In this document: piece after piece, positions 52,079 through 62,600 of the stretch
Numbering within the stretch: the stretch's first letter is position 1
Layout of the letters: each line of letters opens with the position of its first letter
From: Ichthyophis bannanicus
Taxonomy: Eukaryota > Chordata > Amphibia > Gymnophiona > Ichthyophiidae
Length of the DNA: 64,000 nucleotides
Reading direction: 5' to 3'
Assembly: GCA_033557465.1 (NCBI GenBank)
Contig: CM066045.1
Location: 132,453,596-132,517,595, forward strand
The notes under the pieces: generated by a model
What the model was told of the DNA's origin: nothing
Databases searched by the model: none
The model's input: the letters and a program-made list of their open reading frames with translations, nothing else
Made by a program: the position numbers and the translations under genes

Positions 52079-54318
52079 TTCTATACCTGGACAGGATCCT
52101 ACACAAGGGAATACAGAATCCTTGTATATTCCTGGGAGAGCAAAGGAGAACATCATGCTTCCTTTGCATCATTCCTTGCAGGATCTCCTTCTATGAATGT
52201 GGGAAGCTCCTTTAACGGTACCCCCACCTTCTAGGGCGACTGATCTATATCAGGTGCCCCCCTCTCCAGTTTTCAAAGGACTCAACTTCCTCATCATTCC
52301 ATTGTTGTAGAATCAGCAATGAGGCGGGTTAAGAGTACTAAAAAGCACTCTTCTTATCCTCCAGGTCATGAGTCTAAGACTTTAGATGCCTTTGGACGCC
52401 AAACCTTCCAGGCATCCATGCTTTCAGCAAGAATTCTCTCATATATTTTCTATATGGGGTTATCTCTTGAAGAGGTCACAAAGAAATTACTGTTTTTGAC
52501 TCCTTTTCTTTAAGAGCCCAAAAGTGCAGACTATTCCTTTCTGGTTAGTCATGCTCAAAATATCTCTAGGTTCCTTACTCGTGCTTCCCTAGACTCCTTT
52601 GAGTCTGTTAGCAGAACCTCTGCTATAGCTATAGGGGCACGACGTAAAGCCTGGCTCCAGGTTTCAGACTTGGACAAATGGGCACAAGAAAGACTGGGAA
52701 ATACTCCTTGCACTGGAGAAAATCTCTTTAACAAGGAGTCTTTACTCCAAGTTGCTCAGTTAACCACTGACATTCCTGTTTCCAGAGGCTGTTCTACGCC
52801 TTCCTCTTTCCCAGTTGGTAGGAAATGTCCTACCAAACTTTTTTCCCCTAGGTGGAAAAGGTTTTATCCATCTTCTGCCCATCATACAGATGTTCCCAAA
52901 CAGGGGAAACATCGCCCTGGTCTGAAGAAACCACAACCTCAACAGGGTCAGCAAACCCAGCAGTTGCAGGGTTTCAAATAGATCATCATTACCTCTATTG
53001 GTTGGTGGTTAGAGTGGCAGTCTGCTTCTTTTCACTTGAAGTATCTGCACTAATTTCATCCTAACCTTTCCTAGATATCACTTCACGAGACATCTTTTCT
53101 TTTACTCTAAGAGTCTTTATGATGATTATGCCCATAGTTAACAGGTTTCTCTTCCTCTTCGGGGAAAAGAGAACTGACAACTATCAATAAGACAGTTTTT
53201 CCCTGTACTGGCATGTATCATTTTACCTTTCAGAGACTTCCTGCATAGTCAGTCTCCTTCAACTCTGGTAAGCCCCTATGGTCCTCTACCTATTCCACAG
53301 GGGGATTCTCCTTTCCAGAGTTGTCTCCCCCTTTATTACCTTAGGGCAGCTCATCAGGCAATAGGAAGTCCTACTATGTCTGTTGTTTCTTTTTCCCAAT
53401 CTAAAAAAAGGAGGGGAAAAGAAATTTTCTTCTGCCGCCCTGGTAGTTGCTGCAGATACAGCAATTCCTAGTGGTTAAGCCACTGGTTCTGTTCACCACA
53501 CAACCAGGGTTTCTCCTCCACTAGCAATCCTTCTAGCCTCAGTGCTAAACCCCAAACAGGTTATTAACCTTGTTTGGAAACCCTATTATCACAGACTGGT
53601 TGGTTAACTTCTATTCTTTGCCCCCTTGTCCTTGGCAGAATAGTTAAGTTACCCACTGGCTTTAAACAGTCAGTTTTTTCTTCTAACCAACCTGCAGCAT
53701 GCTCTCTGCAACTCTACAGAGTAGCTTTGCACTATGGGCCCTTGCTAGAGAGCATTAGTATCTTGCCTACCCTTACCATCTCATCTAAAATCTCTTTTGA
53801 GACATAAGACACAGGCCTTTCATCACGTGAAAACCTATAGAATGGCCAATTCCCTGGCTTGGCCCATATCTCCTTTGGACTCTCGCCAGAGATAGTTTTC
53901 TTTCAGTGGCAGCTCAAGGACGCCTGATACCCATCTTGCCCTTATAGGCGGGTCACTATGGTATCTTATTCCACTGGCGCCCTCTATCCAATCACCATAC
54001 TGCAGTTCTGGAGAGATCTGGACTTGCTGCCTGCAGACTGAACTTATCCTCTGCATTTTTCACGTAGGCCATCCTGGTTATTCAAGAGCTTGATTTCTGA
54101 AAGGAATCTAGACTCCTTCTTGTCAGGGAGACCATTCCTCTGACTCTGCCAGTCATAACCAGGGAAAAAAGATTCTCTATGCATCTATTCAAGCAGGTAT
54201 CACCCTTCTTGCTATTAGATGAATCTTTCTCTCTCCCCATATTCCTAGGGGGATCTAGTTCTATAGGCATCTCTCCATCCACATACCTGGAGACATGTGT
54301 CTATATGCCTACATATTC

Positions 54319-54319
54319 A

Positions 54320-54358
<39 letters not shown>

Positions 54359-54371
54359 GTATATATACATA
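54319..54371. repeat. (TA)n microsatellite
   Basis: A run of TA dinucleotides with a few ATGTAT interruptions, between the decayed end of E9 and the DNA transposon. Low complexity, no coding value. Confidence 0.95.
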
Positions 54372-54374
54372 TAG

Positions 54375-56960
54375 GGTGGTCCACTGCCATAGGGGAAAAA
54401 ATAAAAGTAGGAATTTCTTTGCTCCCTGGCCTGATTCTGGTTCCATTTATGTAGAAAACAATGTGTGCAAAGTTTGAAGCCAATCAAATAATATTTAGGG
54501 GTGGCTCAAGGTCCCTGTCTATCAGGCCCCTGAATCCCCCCCAGGGTTCGTCAGACCACTGGGTATTATCCGCTCATAGACGGGGGTATCATGCTTGCCA
54601 AGCACTCAGTGTGGTCCAGATGCTAGTAAGGACTTTGACGATGTGGGGAACATCTTACAGTGTTGCGAGACAACACCCAGAAGGAACTGGAGTTGCTCTT
54701 CTTTTGTGGTGTGTCAGCCGTTGAACTCCTCAATGATTTTGACCCCTCGCTCAGCCACATCATTGATCACTGGAAGATTTTTTACTTTCTTCAGACCGTC
54801 TTTGAATGATGCATTCTCTTCCCAGTCTTCTGGGTCTGCATTAAGAAAATCACTGTTGATGTCGAGGTGTTTCAGGAAACGGATTGACTTGCGAGTTGCA
54901 AAAGATTCAAGTGGTGGAATCATGGAACTTTTCAATTCGACCCGCTTTGGGGGATCTTCGTCTTCGTCATCATCCTCATCGCTTTCATCTGATTCTGCCG
55001 GGATCATGGCCGACACTATGGCCCGCTTTGTCGGTGCTGAAACAGCTTCATCGAACAGTGACAGTGCCACAAGCTCCTCTGACACATACCACAGATGCTG
55101 TTGCAGTTTGTCTCTGGCCGCTCTTCCAACACGGTCATTGTGGTAAGAGTGTAGTTTCTTCAGCATCTCCAAATCTGTTCGAGGAGCAACTGCGGCATCA
55201 GGGGCAGAAAACCAGGCTTCCACATGAATCAGGATGGAGAAAATGCTCACATCACGAACACAGGACTCCTCCCGTTGGGAAAGATCTTTGAGTTGTCCTC
55301 GGAACATCCAAATCTTGAGAAAGTACAAGACTTTTGACATCCATTTGGCATGATGGAAAGCTCCGGGTTTCTTGAAATTGAAACTAGGAAGATTCCCTCC
55401 AAGGCAGACAATTGTTAACTCCAAGAATTCCAGGTAATCATCTCTGTGATTGCCCTGTGCCAACTTGGATTCCGCAAACTTCATGATGTGATCCCTGTCA
55501 GGTTGCAGCACCTCCAAGTCTTTTCCAGTTTGATAGTTGGACTTGTCAAGGGAGCCCCAATTCTTTTGGAACCGGCGAAAGAGTTGGACATCGGGACCCG
55601 ATGAAGCTCCAGAGCATGTAGAGAATACTGCACCAAGAATTATTTCGTAAATGTGATGGCGGCATGCCAAATGAAGGACTGCAACGGAGTCTCTGTTCTA
55701 GAAGAATGCACGCTCCTGATCGACATTCCGTGTTGTATCAAAGCAGAAGCCTGCAACCTTTTCATCCAAACACCATTCCTGTAACAGTTCATAAACTGCT
55801 GCAGCTTGATTCTCGCCCGTTCCTGATGTCAGTTTTGGTACACCAAGAAGTTGTGTTTCTCCAGTGGAGACAGCCGTTATCAAAACTGGAAGGCGGTCAA
55901 CGGATGTGGTTGAACAGAGGAGAGATGGCAATAACTTGCTATCCCAATGCACAATGCATGTTTTGCCTTCGGCTTTGAATGCGTTGTGCAGGTCCGTCCA
56001 TTGTTGCTGACGGTGCTTTTCTCTATGGCGCTTGATGCTGGAGCGGCTGATATTGAGCTCCCCAGAATAATGTCCCAGACTTCTGGCGGTTTCAGCTACC
56101 ACAAACAGAGCATTGCGATCCGTTGTCCCTGTCCGATCCAGGGCTGCTGTAAGCTCTGGGGTCCAGACATTGTTAGGTCGAAACTGCTTCGTTTGTGGAG
56201 TTGCTTTCTTCTGTCCGTTATCTGAATCCGCAGATGTCGACGAGTCTTCACCTGACTCTGCTGAGGAAGAAGATCCTTCCAGCTGAACTTGGCTTGTATT
56301 TGCCTCGGCTTCGGCAATATGTTTTTGTCTGCACCTTTTCAGTTCTTCTTCTCGCTGTTACGATCTTGCTTCTGTGTTGGCCAGTTTCTTGTCCATCGCG
56401 CACATTGAGCCGCGGCGCCCTGGTTCTCATTGTGCTATTAAGAATTCTTTGTCATCTTGAATATGAATTAAAGACATTGCATTGGCATGCGCCACATCAA
56501 ATAGGTTTTTCATTGCAACCTGGAATTCTTTTTCATTTGCCTCTTGTTTCCCTCCTCTCCCTTTGTTTTTCCTCAAACGTTTCCACTGATTGAACAATTT
56601 CTTTACTTTTTCTTGAATTTTGTCATTTCTTTGAACAGGAAGCCTGGCCTTATCCCAGTAAGCTTCTACTTCACTTGTTACAATAGATGCACTTTCACTA
56701 ACGCCTTTGTTTAATGTCATATGGTGATGTAAAAATACACTTAACACTTGCTCCTTGCTGGGGAGCTTGGCCCCCAGAATTGTGGTGGACATTTCTTCAA
56801 TGAGATAAAAACCACGTTTTTTCGCCATCTGAAAAGAATAAAGATACAAAGATAATAGTACAATGTCTTTGCCACCTCTCAGAGACGAGATTAGTTCAAA
56901 TATGACGCAGTCAAATGTAATCAGCGTGGAACTGAGTGGATGATACAAGATGATGCAACA
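54375..56960 (-). mobile_element. Decayed DDE-type DNA transposon of uncertain superfamily
   Basis: A minus-strand element of about 2.6 kb holding a transposase-like gene (54714-56829). The 3' part outside the gene starts at AGGGTGGTCCACTGCC, a candidate terminus. The 5' part runs to the left end of DIRS E10 at 56968, and no matching inverted terminus was found there, so it may have been cut. A Cys-x-x-His word in the RNase H-like core points to the group of superfamilies that includes hAT, Kolobok and MULE, without allowing a choice. Confidence 0.55.
54714..56829 (-). pseudogene. Transposase-like protein with RNase H-type core, frameshifted
   Basis: The minus strand has MAKKRGFYLIEEMSTTILG at 56829, directly after TATTCTTTTCAG, a good splice acceptor, so an upstream exon is likely. 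The N-terminal part has an HTH/Myb-like region (VEAYWDKARLP, KLFNQWKRLRKNKGR). Two stops (TGA near 56427, TAA near 56375) interrupt an acidic Ser-rich linker. The core follows: CIVHWDSKLLPSL (first candidate catalytic D), VDRLPVLITAVSTGETQLLG, CFDTTRN (second D), a frame-shifted LLEQ stretch, and LACRHHIYEIILGAVF (CxxH). The last 270 codons are open to the stop at 54714 and include a run of Asp/Glu (ESDESDEDDDEDEDPPK). Similar predicted proteins are, from memory, common in animal genomes; the family name is not certain to me. Confidence 0.6.
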
Positions 56961-57369
56961 TATATATTTCTCCAGGACCAAGCAGGAAGCAGTCCTCACA
57001 TATGGGTGTCATCGGCGCCGATGAAGCCCCAGCGGAGCATTTCCCCAGCTTTCTATGAAAGCCTTTGGGAATGCAGGCACGCATGCGCGGTTCCCTTCCC
57101 GCCTAAAGGTGCCATCTTACCTCAGTCTCTTTTTTTCCGTGAAGCCCACCGGACGTGTGTCCAGTTTTCCCGGTTAAAATTAGATTTTTTTCGGCGATTT
57201 TCGCTATTTTTTCTCCCGGTTCGACGCCGGTTCCCCTCCCGCCGGTTTCGGTACACCGGTATCGAGCCAGATTCTTCTTTTTTGGTTTTTGCCCTTCGTG
57301 GCTGGCGTTCGCGCCCTTTTTTCCCTGGAAGGCCGGTCTTTTGATCTCGCGGGGACTCTTTTTTCCCCA

Positions 57370-59296
57370 ATGGCTTCCAGCGGTTTTAAAAAGTGTGATC
57401 AGTGTAAGAAACTGATGTCTCTCACTGACACACATGACTGCTGCCTTCGGTGTCTCGGCCCCGACCACGACCCTAAGTCGTGCGGGCCATGTGGAAGGAT
57501 GTCTTCCAAGGCACTCCGAAGTCGCCAGCAGCAAAAAGAAAGGCTTTTCTCGGACAGCCTCCGGCCGGGCCCGGACCTCGTCTGAGGCCTCGACATCTCG
57601 GGATTCCGATCCCGAGCGCCATCAAAGATCCTCGGACAGGGGGTCCCCCGACCGGGAATGCAAGAGGAAGAAGCGGCTTGCGAGGGCGTCGGAAGAGGAG
57701 GTCCCTGGCTCCTTGAGGGCCAGGTCTAAGACCCCCGACCGTCGCCCAGGGCCCGTGGAACTCGAGAAGCCTGCAAAAGTTCCTCGCGTGGAGCCGGAGT
57801 CTGCGGAACACGTAAGCGCCGTAGTCCTCGAGGACTCTCCTACCAGGGAGCCGACATCGGGCCCGGCGCCGCCGGGGCCCGAGTCGGTGGCTGCTGCATC
57901 TTCCGAGCTGAGTCTCAGGATGACAGCCTTGGAGAGCAGATTGTCTGCCTTCATGGAGCAGCAGCGGGCACTGATGGCCAGCCTGTCTGGTGCATCTACC
58001 CCGACCACCAGGACATCGACTTCAAAGTCGACCCCGGAGACCGAGCCGATACTAGAGTCCATCGTGGCTCGGAGTCGACCTTGGTCGCGGTCTCCCTCGA
58101 CCTACCGTTCGGGACCGAGGGCGTCGACGCCGGTGCCTCTGGCGTCGGGGCGGGTGCTCCAGGGCCCCGCGGCGTCGGACCCTGACTCCTCTTCGGACGA
58201 GTCAGCTTGGGAGACGGAGGACGAGGAGTCTCCTGATACCTTCAAGACTCGGTGCGTCCCTTCGGACTCACCGCAGTCTGAGCCCCGGAGTAGGTCCCCC
58301 CCGGAGGATACTCGGTTCTCGGAGTTCGTCCAAGATATGGCCGCTGCCTTGGCTATCCCGGCGGACCCCGAGGAGGAGCCTCGAGCTAAAGAGCTCGAGG
58401 CCCTACAGTATGACTCTCCTCCGAAGGAGGCCTTTACTGTTCCGGTTCCTCCGATGCTGGAATGGCTCCTCTTCCGTATGTGGGAGGCACCGGCCTCGGC
58501 GCCGGTTCTCAGCAAGCGAGTCAATTTGATCTATCGACTCCGGAAGAGCCCTGGCTTTCAAAAGGCACAGCTACCACACCATTCTATGATTGTGGAATCG
58601 GCCATGCATCGTCTGAAGAGCCAGAAGATGCACTCCGCGGTGCCCCCTGGCAGGGAGGCCCGGAACCTCGATGGCGTCGGTAGAAAGTGCTTCCAGGGCT
58701 CGATGCTTGCTTGCCGTGTTCAGTCCTACCAGCTGTACATGGGTATGTACTTGCGGGATCTGGCCAAGGAATTGGCCGGGTTCTCTGCTGGTCTCTCTGG
58801 GGAACCCTTGCAGAGATTTAAGTCCTTGTCCTCGGGGATTCTGGACTGCTCGAAGTTAATGTCCCGCACCGCCTATGATGGCTTCGAGGCTTCGGCCTGA
58901 GTTGCGGCAGCCGGCATCACGGCTCGACACCAGGCATGGCTGCAGTCATTGGACCTCGAGCCATGGGTTCAGGACAAGTTGGTCGATTTCCCTTGCTGAG
59001 ATGAGAACCTTTTTGGCAAGCCCATGACCGAGAAGGCCGCTCAGCTCGAAACTGAGCACCTCGCACGGACAAGGCTGTCGAGGAAGACCTCTGAACCTTC
59101 TCATGAAAAGAAGGGCTTGGGTAAAAAGCCCTTTTACCCGAGGAAGGGCACTGCCTACAAACAGTACTCACAATATCAGGCTGCCCAAGCTGCCCCCCAG
59201 GGTCAGCAAGCCAAGGGCCAGGGTAATGGGCCCCGTAGTCAGAGGACCCCCAAGCCTCAGGCCCCTGCTACCACTCAGCAGGGTGGGGGTTTTTGA
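57370..59296 (+). pseudogene. DIRS gag-like ORF of E10
   Basis: Start MASSGFKKCDQCKKLM with the complete Cys/His module. A 2-nt loss near 57552 shifts the frame, after which 57560-58900 is open for about 445 codons. It has the Ser/Arg/Pro linker, MTALESRLSAFMEQQRALMA, FSEFVQDMAAALAIP, LEALQYDSPPKEAF and GMYLRDLAKELAGFSAGLSG. TGA at 58898-58900 (CGA in E3) and another TGA at about 58998 interrupt the stretch WVQDKLVDFPC. The C-terminal KKPFYPRKGTAYKQYSQYQ tail ends GGGF at 59296. It has seven C at the site where E3 has eight, so E10 helps define the ancestral frame there. Confidence 0.85.
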
Positions 59297-59371
59297 TTCC
59301 TTGAGCGTTGCCTCTCCTCCATTGCTCTCCCAACCCTGCTCAGGAGGTCGCCTCGCCCTCTTTGCCCACCA

Positions 59372-61008
59372 GTGGCCCCTTGTCACCGGGAACAGTTGGT
59401 GCCCAAGCGAACCGGTGGCCTTCGACCCATTCTGGACCTGAGGAACCTCAACAAGTTCCTAGTGAAGGAAAAGTTCAAGATGCTTACTCTTGAGACTCTT
59501 CTGCCCTACTTCCAGCAGGGAGATTGGCTATGCTCCTTAGATCTAAAGGATGCGTACACTCACATCCTCATTTATCCAGACCACAGAAAGTACCTCAGGT
59601 TCATTGTGGGAGGAAACCATTATCAGTACAGAGTGCTGCCTTTCGGCCTCACCTCCGCCCCCAGAGTCTTTACAAAGTGCCTAGCAGTGGTGGCGGCCTA
59701 CCTGAGAAATCAGGGAATCTTTGTCTTCCCCTATCTAGACGACTGGCCTCTTGGCACGTCTGACCCCTGAAGAGCCAATCAAGCCACCCTCAGGACTATT
59801 GCTCTTCTACAAAGCCTGGGGTTTGTCATAAACTTCGCAAAGTCCACTTTGCTCCCCTCCCAGAACTTAGAGTTCAAATGAGCAAGACTGGACTCTCTGC
59901 TGGCAAAGGCTTTCTTGCCAGCAGACAGGGCCCAAACGTTGATGGCCTTGGCAAATCAGTTTCTCAGCGAGTCCCTGGTCTCCGCCAGACTCTGCCTGAG
60001 GCTTCTAGGCCACATGGCTTCGACAGTACTTTTGACCCCCAATGCCAGGCTCCATATGAGGCTTGCACAGTGGTGCCTTCGGGCTCAGTGGTCACAGGCC
60101 ACAGGCAGCCTCAGAGACAGGATAAGGGTGTCCAGACCATTTCTGCGCTGCCTCAACTGGTGGCTGCACCCACCCAATCTACTGAAAGGGATGCCTTTTC
60201 AGATTCCAAGGTACACAGTAGTGATGACAACAGATGCCTCCCTGCAAGGCTGGGGAGCTCATTGTCTGGGCAAGTGCACCCAGGGCCTGTGGTCTCCCTG
60301 GGAAGCTGCACAGCAGATCAATCTCCTCGAACTCAGAGCTATTCGATTAGCACTCAAAGCTTTCACTCCTACCCTGGCTCACCAGTCTGTCCTGGTTCAG
60401 ATGGACAATCAAGTTGCCATGTTTTATGTGAACAAATAGGGCGGAACTGGGTCCAGGATCCTTTGTCGGGAGGCTCAGGACCTTTGTTCTTTTGCCCTCA
60501 AGCACAACATGCTCCTCAAGGCTGTGTACCTTCCAGGCCAGGACAACTACCTGGCAGACAGATTAAGCAGAATACTGCAGCCCCACGAGTGGCAGCTGCA
60601 ACCTTCAGTAGTTCAGAAGCTCTTTCTGAAATGAGGTCTCCCTTTGATAGATCTCTTTGCCAGCCAACGAACAAGCAACTGCCAAAGATCTGCTCCAGGC
60701 AACCGCATCCTCTGCGGATAACAGCGGATGCTTTTCTGATATCTTGGTCTCATGACCTCCTCTATGCGTTTCTTCCCACGCCCTTGGTGGCCCGAACTCT
60801 CTTCAAGATTCTTCAGGACAAGGCCTCGGTCCTGCTGGTGGCTCCCAGGTGGCCGAGACAGCCTTGGTTTCCTCTTCTGCTTCAACTGGCGGTGGATCCT
60901 CCACTAACTCTGAGGTTGCAACCCGACCTTCTCTCTCAGGAGCAGGGTTCCCTTCTGCACCCCAATCTCAAGGCTCTCAATTTGATGTCCTGGAGGCTGC
61001 AAGGGTAG
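59372..61008 (+). pseudogene. DIRS reverse transcriptase/RNase H of E10
   Basis: After the N-terminal deletion the frame reads VPKRTGGLRPILDLRNLNKF, GDWLCSLDLKDAYTHILIYP and FVFPYLDDW, then a scrambled stretch and TGA at 59768-59770. It resumes with LGFVINFAKSTLLPSQNLEF, a TGA near 59880, and MALANQFLSESLVSARLCLR. RNase H has TTDASLQGWGAH, LLELRAI, QMDNQVAMFYVNK and LADRLSR, with all four acids, broken by TAG at 60437-60439 and TGA near 60634. The end is open through LLVAPRWPRQPWFPLLLQ to the stop at 61008. Confidence 0.88.
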
Positions 61009-62043
61009 TCTTGGCTCCCTGGGGCCTGCCTCAGGAAGTTGAGGAGGTTGTCCTAGCCTCTAGGAAACAGTCCACTAGGAAAACCTATGCTCTCAAATGG
61101 AAGAGGTTTTCTGTGTGGTGTCAGCTACGTACAGAAGATCCTTTCTCCTGTACTGTGCCAGTAGTCCTTCAGTACTTGCTGCACTTGTCAAATCAAGGTC
61201 TTAAATCCAATTCTGTTTGGGTCCACCTCTCAGCTCTAGCAGCTCACCACTCTCTGGTGGAGGGACATTCTCTGTCTGGTCACTCCTTGGTGTCTCGCTT
61301 TCTTAGGGGCTTGCTTTTGCTCAAGCCTCCTATCCGTCCTCCTGCCCCTGAGTGGGAGCTGAATGTGGTCTTGCAGCAACTGACTCGCCCTCCTTTTGAG
61401 CCTATGGCTACTTGTCCACTGCGCTTCCTCTCCTGGAAGACACACTTCCTGATAGCCCTTACCTCGACTAGGCGAGCAAGTGAGCTTCAGGCCCGGGTCT
61501 GTGATAGGCCTTACACCAGGATTTATAGGAACAGGGTAGTCCTTAGGACTCATCCAAAGTTCCTCCCTAAGGTTGTCTCCTCTTTCCACCTCAACCAGGA
61601 GGTGGTTCTTCCAACATTCTTCCCTAGGCCTCATGCAAGCCAGGCTGAAGCAGTCCTGCATACCCTGGACTGTAGGAGGGCCTTATCCTTCTACCTTGAC
61701 CGTACCCAGGGGCATAGAAGGGCTACCCAGCTCTTTGTCTCCTTTGACCCCAATAAGTTGGGGTTGGCTGTGTCCAAGCGTACCTTGTCCATCTGGGTGG
61801 CTGACTATCACCTGGGCTTACAAGGCAGCTGACCTTCCTTTGCAGGGTAGGGTTACGGCCCACCGAGTCAGGGCAATGGCTGCCTCAGTGGCTCATCTCC
61901 GCTCTGTGCCCTTGGTAGACATCTGCAGGGCTGCAACTTTGTCTTCAAGCCAGACGTTTGCGGCCCATTACTGCCTGGAGAGGGAGTCCCGTAGGGTCAG
62001 TGCTTTTGACCAAGCAGTACTTCGGAATCTCTTTGAGGTTTAG
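60849..62043 (+). pseudogene. DIRS tyrosine recombinase of E10, one frameshift
   Basis: ATG 60849 opens a frame of 327 codons: VLEAARVVLAPWGLPQEVEE, TYALKWKRFSVWC, LGLKSNSV-like HLSALAAHHSLV, box I STRRASELQARVCDRPY and PKVVSSFHLNQEVVLP. A 2-nt loss near 61806 (GACTATCACC where E3 has GACTGTATCACC) throws it into YHLGLQGS and a stop. The other frame then gives AHRVRAMAASVA (HxxR intact), TLSSSQTF (the W of TWSSSQTF is Leu here because of CTTTG) and AAHYCLERE, ending at 62041-62043. A single indel and few changes separate it from a complete frame. Confidence 0.88.
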
Positions 62044-62171
62044 GCAACTCCTGCCCTCCTGCCCTCTGTTGGGCTACCAGTGGAAGTTGTGTCCTTGAAA
62101 AGCCTTTCTTTGCAGCTGGGACTAGAGGGAGTCCTCTTGTTCAGCCTGGGTTCCTTGGTAGCCCAGGGCTA

Positions 62172-62282
62172 GGGAGTCACCCATATGTGAAAACTGCTTC
62201 CTGCTTGGTCCTGGAGAAAGAGTAGTTACTCACCTGTAACAGGTGTTCTCCAGGAGCACCAGGAATCAGTCCTCACAACCCT
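62172..62282 (+). repeat. Internal complementary region of E10
   Basis: GGTCCTGGAGAAAGAGTAGT followed by TACTCACCTGTAACAGGTG and TTCTCCAGGAGCACCAGG. It is the reverse complement of right end plus left end, as in E3. Confidence 0.9.
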
Positions 62283-62539
62283 CCCTCCTCCCCTTGGAGT
62301 TGCAGTTGTACATAGTTTATTTTTCATTTTTGTGTGCTATTCTTAGCTATGTCATTTGACTGAGGTAAGATGGCACCTTTAGGCGGGAAGGGAACTGTGC
62401 ATGCGTGCCTGCATTCCCAAAGGCTTTCATAGAAAGCTGGGGAAATGCTCTGCTGGGGCTTCATCGGCGCCGATGACACCCATATGTGAGGACTGATTCC
62501 TGCTGCTCCTGGAGAACACCTGTTACAGGTGAGTAACTA

Positions 62540-62540
<1 letters not shown>

Positions 62541-62573
<33 letters not shown>

Positions 62574-62600
62574 TTATTTTATTTTATTTATTTATTTATA
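62541..62600. repeat. Microsatellite (CT)n-(TA)n-(TTTA)n between E10 and E11
   Basis: The run begins at the last CT of the E10 right end (ACTACTCT) and ends at the ATCTCC of the E11 left end. It occupies the exact position where E1 and E2 are joined with no spacer, so it may be a slippage expansion of that junction. Confidence 0.9.

Larger units (their letters stand above)
49485..52980 (+). pseudogene. DIRS gag-like ORF of E9, split by an L2-like LINE
   Basis: Start METPATIPKKCSNCGGKKL, with the Cys/His module partly intact (CLPCLDPDHFPPECPSC) but interrupted by a TAG replacing Trp/Cys after DTHN. A long Ser/Pro/Val-rich stretch follows at 49857-50483 (208 codons open), whose DNA is full of CGGTACCG-type words. 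The LINE lies at 50614-52078, after FLLDMAKSL. After it the core resumes: HHSIVVESAMRRVKSTKKHS, FGRQTFQASMLSARILSY and WAQERLGNTPCTGENLFNK, ending QQGQQTQQLQGFK at 52980. The match of this order to E2 gag (HRSVVVESAMRKMKSAKRHA, VQDKLGNIPCTEKNLFGK) is clear. Confidence 0.8.
49100..54290 (+). mobile_element. DIRS element E9 (family B), interrupted by an L2-like LINE, no right end found
   Basis: The left terminal repeat (49100 to about 49262) begins TCTCCAGGAACAAGCAG inside the E8 recombinase. Gag follows (49485-52978), split by a LINE at 50614-52078. The later part (52985-54290) is badly decayed RT/RNase H: TGCACTATGGGCCCTTGCTA near 53729 and the following AGAGAGCATTAGTATC correspond to the RNase H stretch of E2 at 5735-5765. 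No recombinase, ICR or right repeat was found; sequence passes into a TA microsatellite and a DNA transposon. The end coordinate is approximate. Confidence 0.75.
56968..62543 (+). mobile_element. DIRS element E10 (family A), complete length, lightly decayed
   Basis: About 5.58 kb. The left terminal repeat (56968 to about 57125) and the right (about 62355-62543) are close to those of E3, with E3-like CGCATGCG words. Gag (57370-59296), RT/RNase H (59372-61008), recombinase (60849-62043) and ICR (62172-62282) are in order. A loss of about 190 nt at 59397 has joined ACAGTTGG to TGCCC within the RT N terminus. Otherwise decay is by scattered stops and small frameshifts. Left flank: a decayed DNA transposon; right flank: a microsatellite, then E11. 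Confidence 0.92.

Noticed and set aside
54319..54371. A CRISPR-like or regulatory repeat array
   Set aside because: It is a simple TA microsatellite with no spacers.
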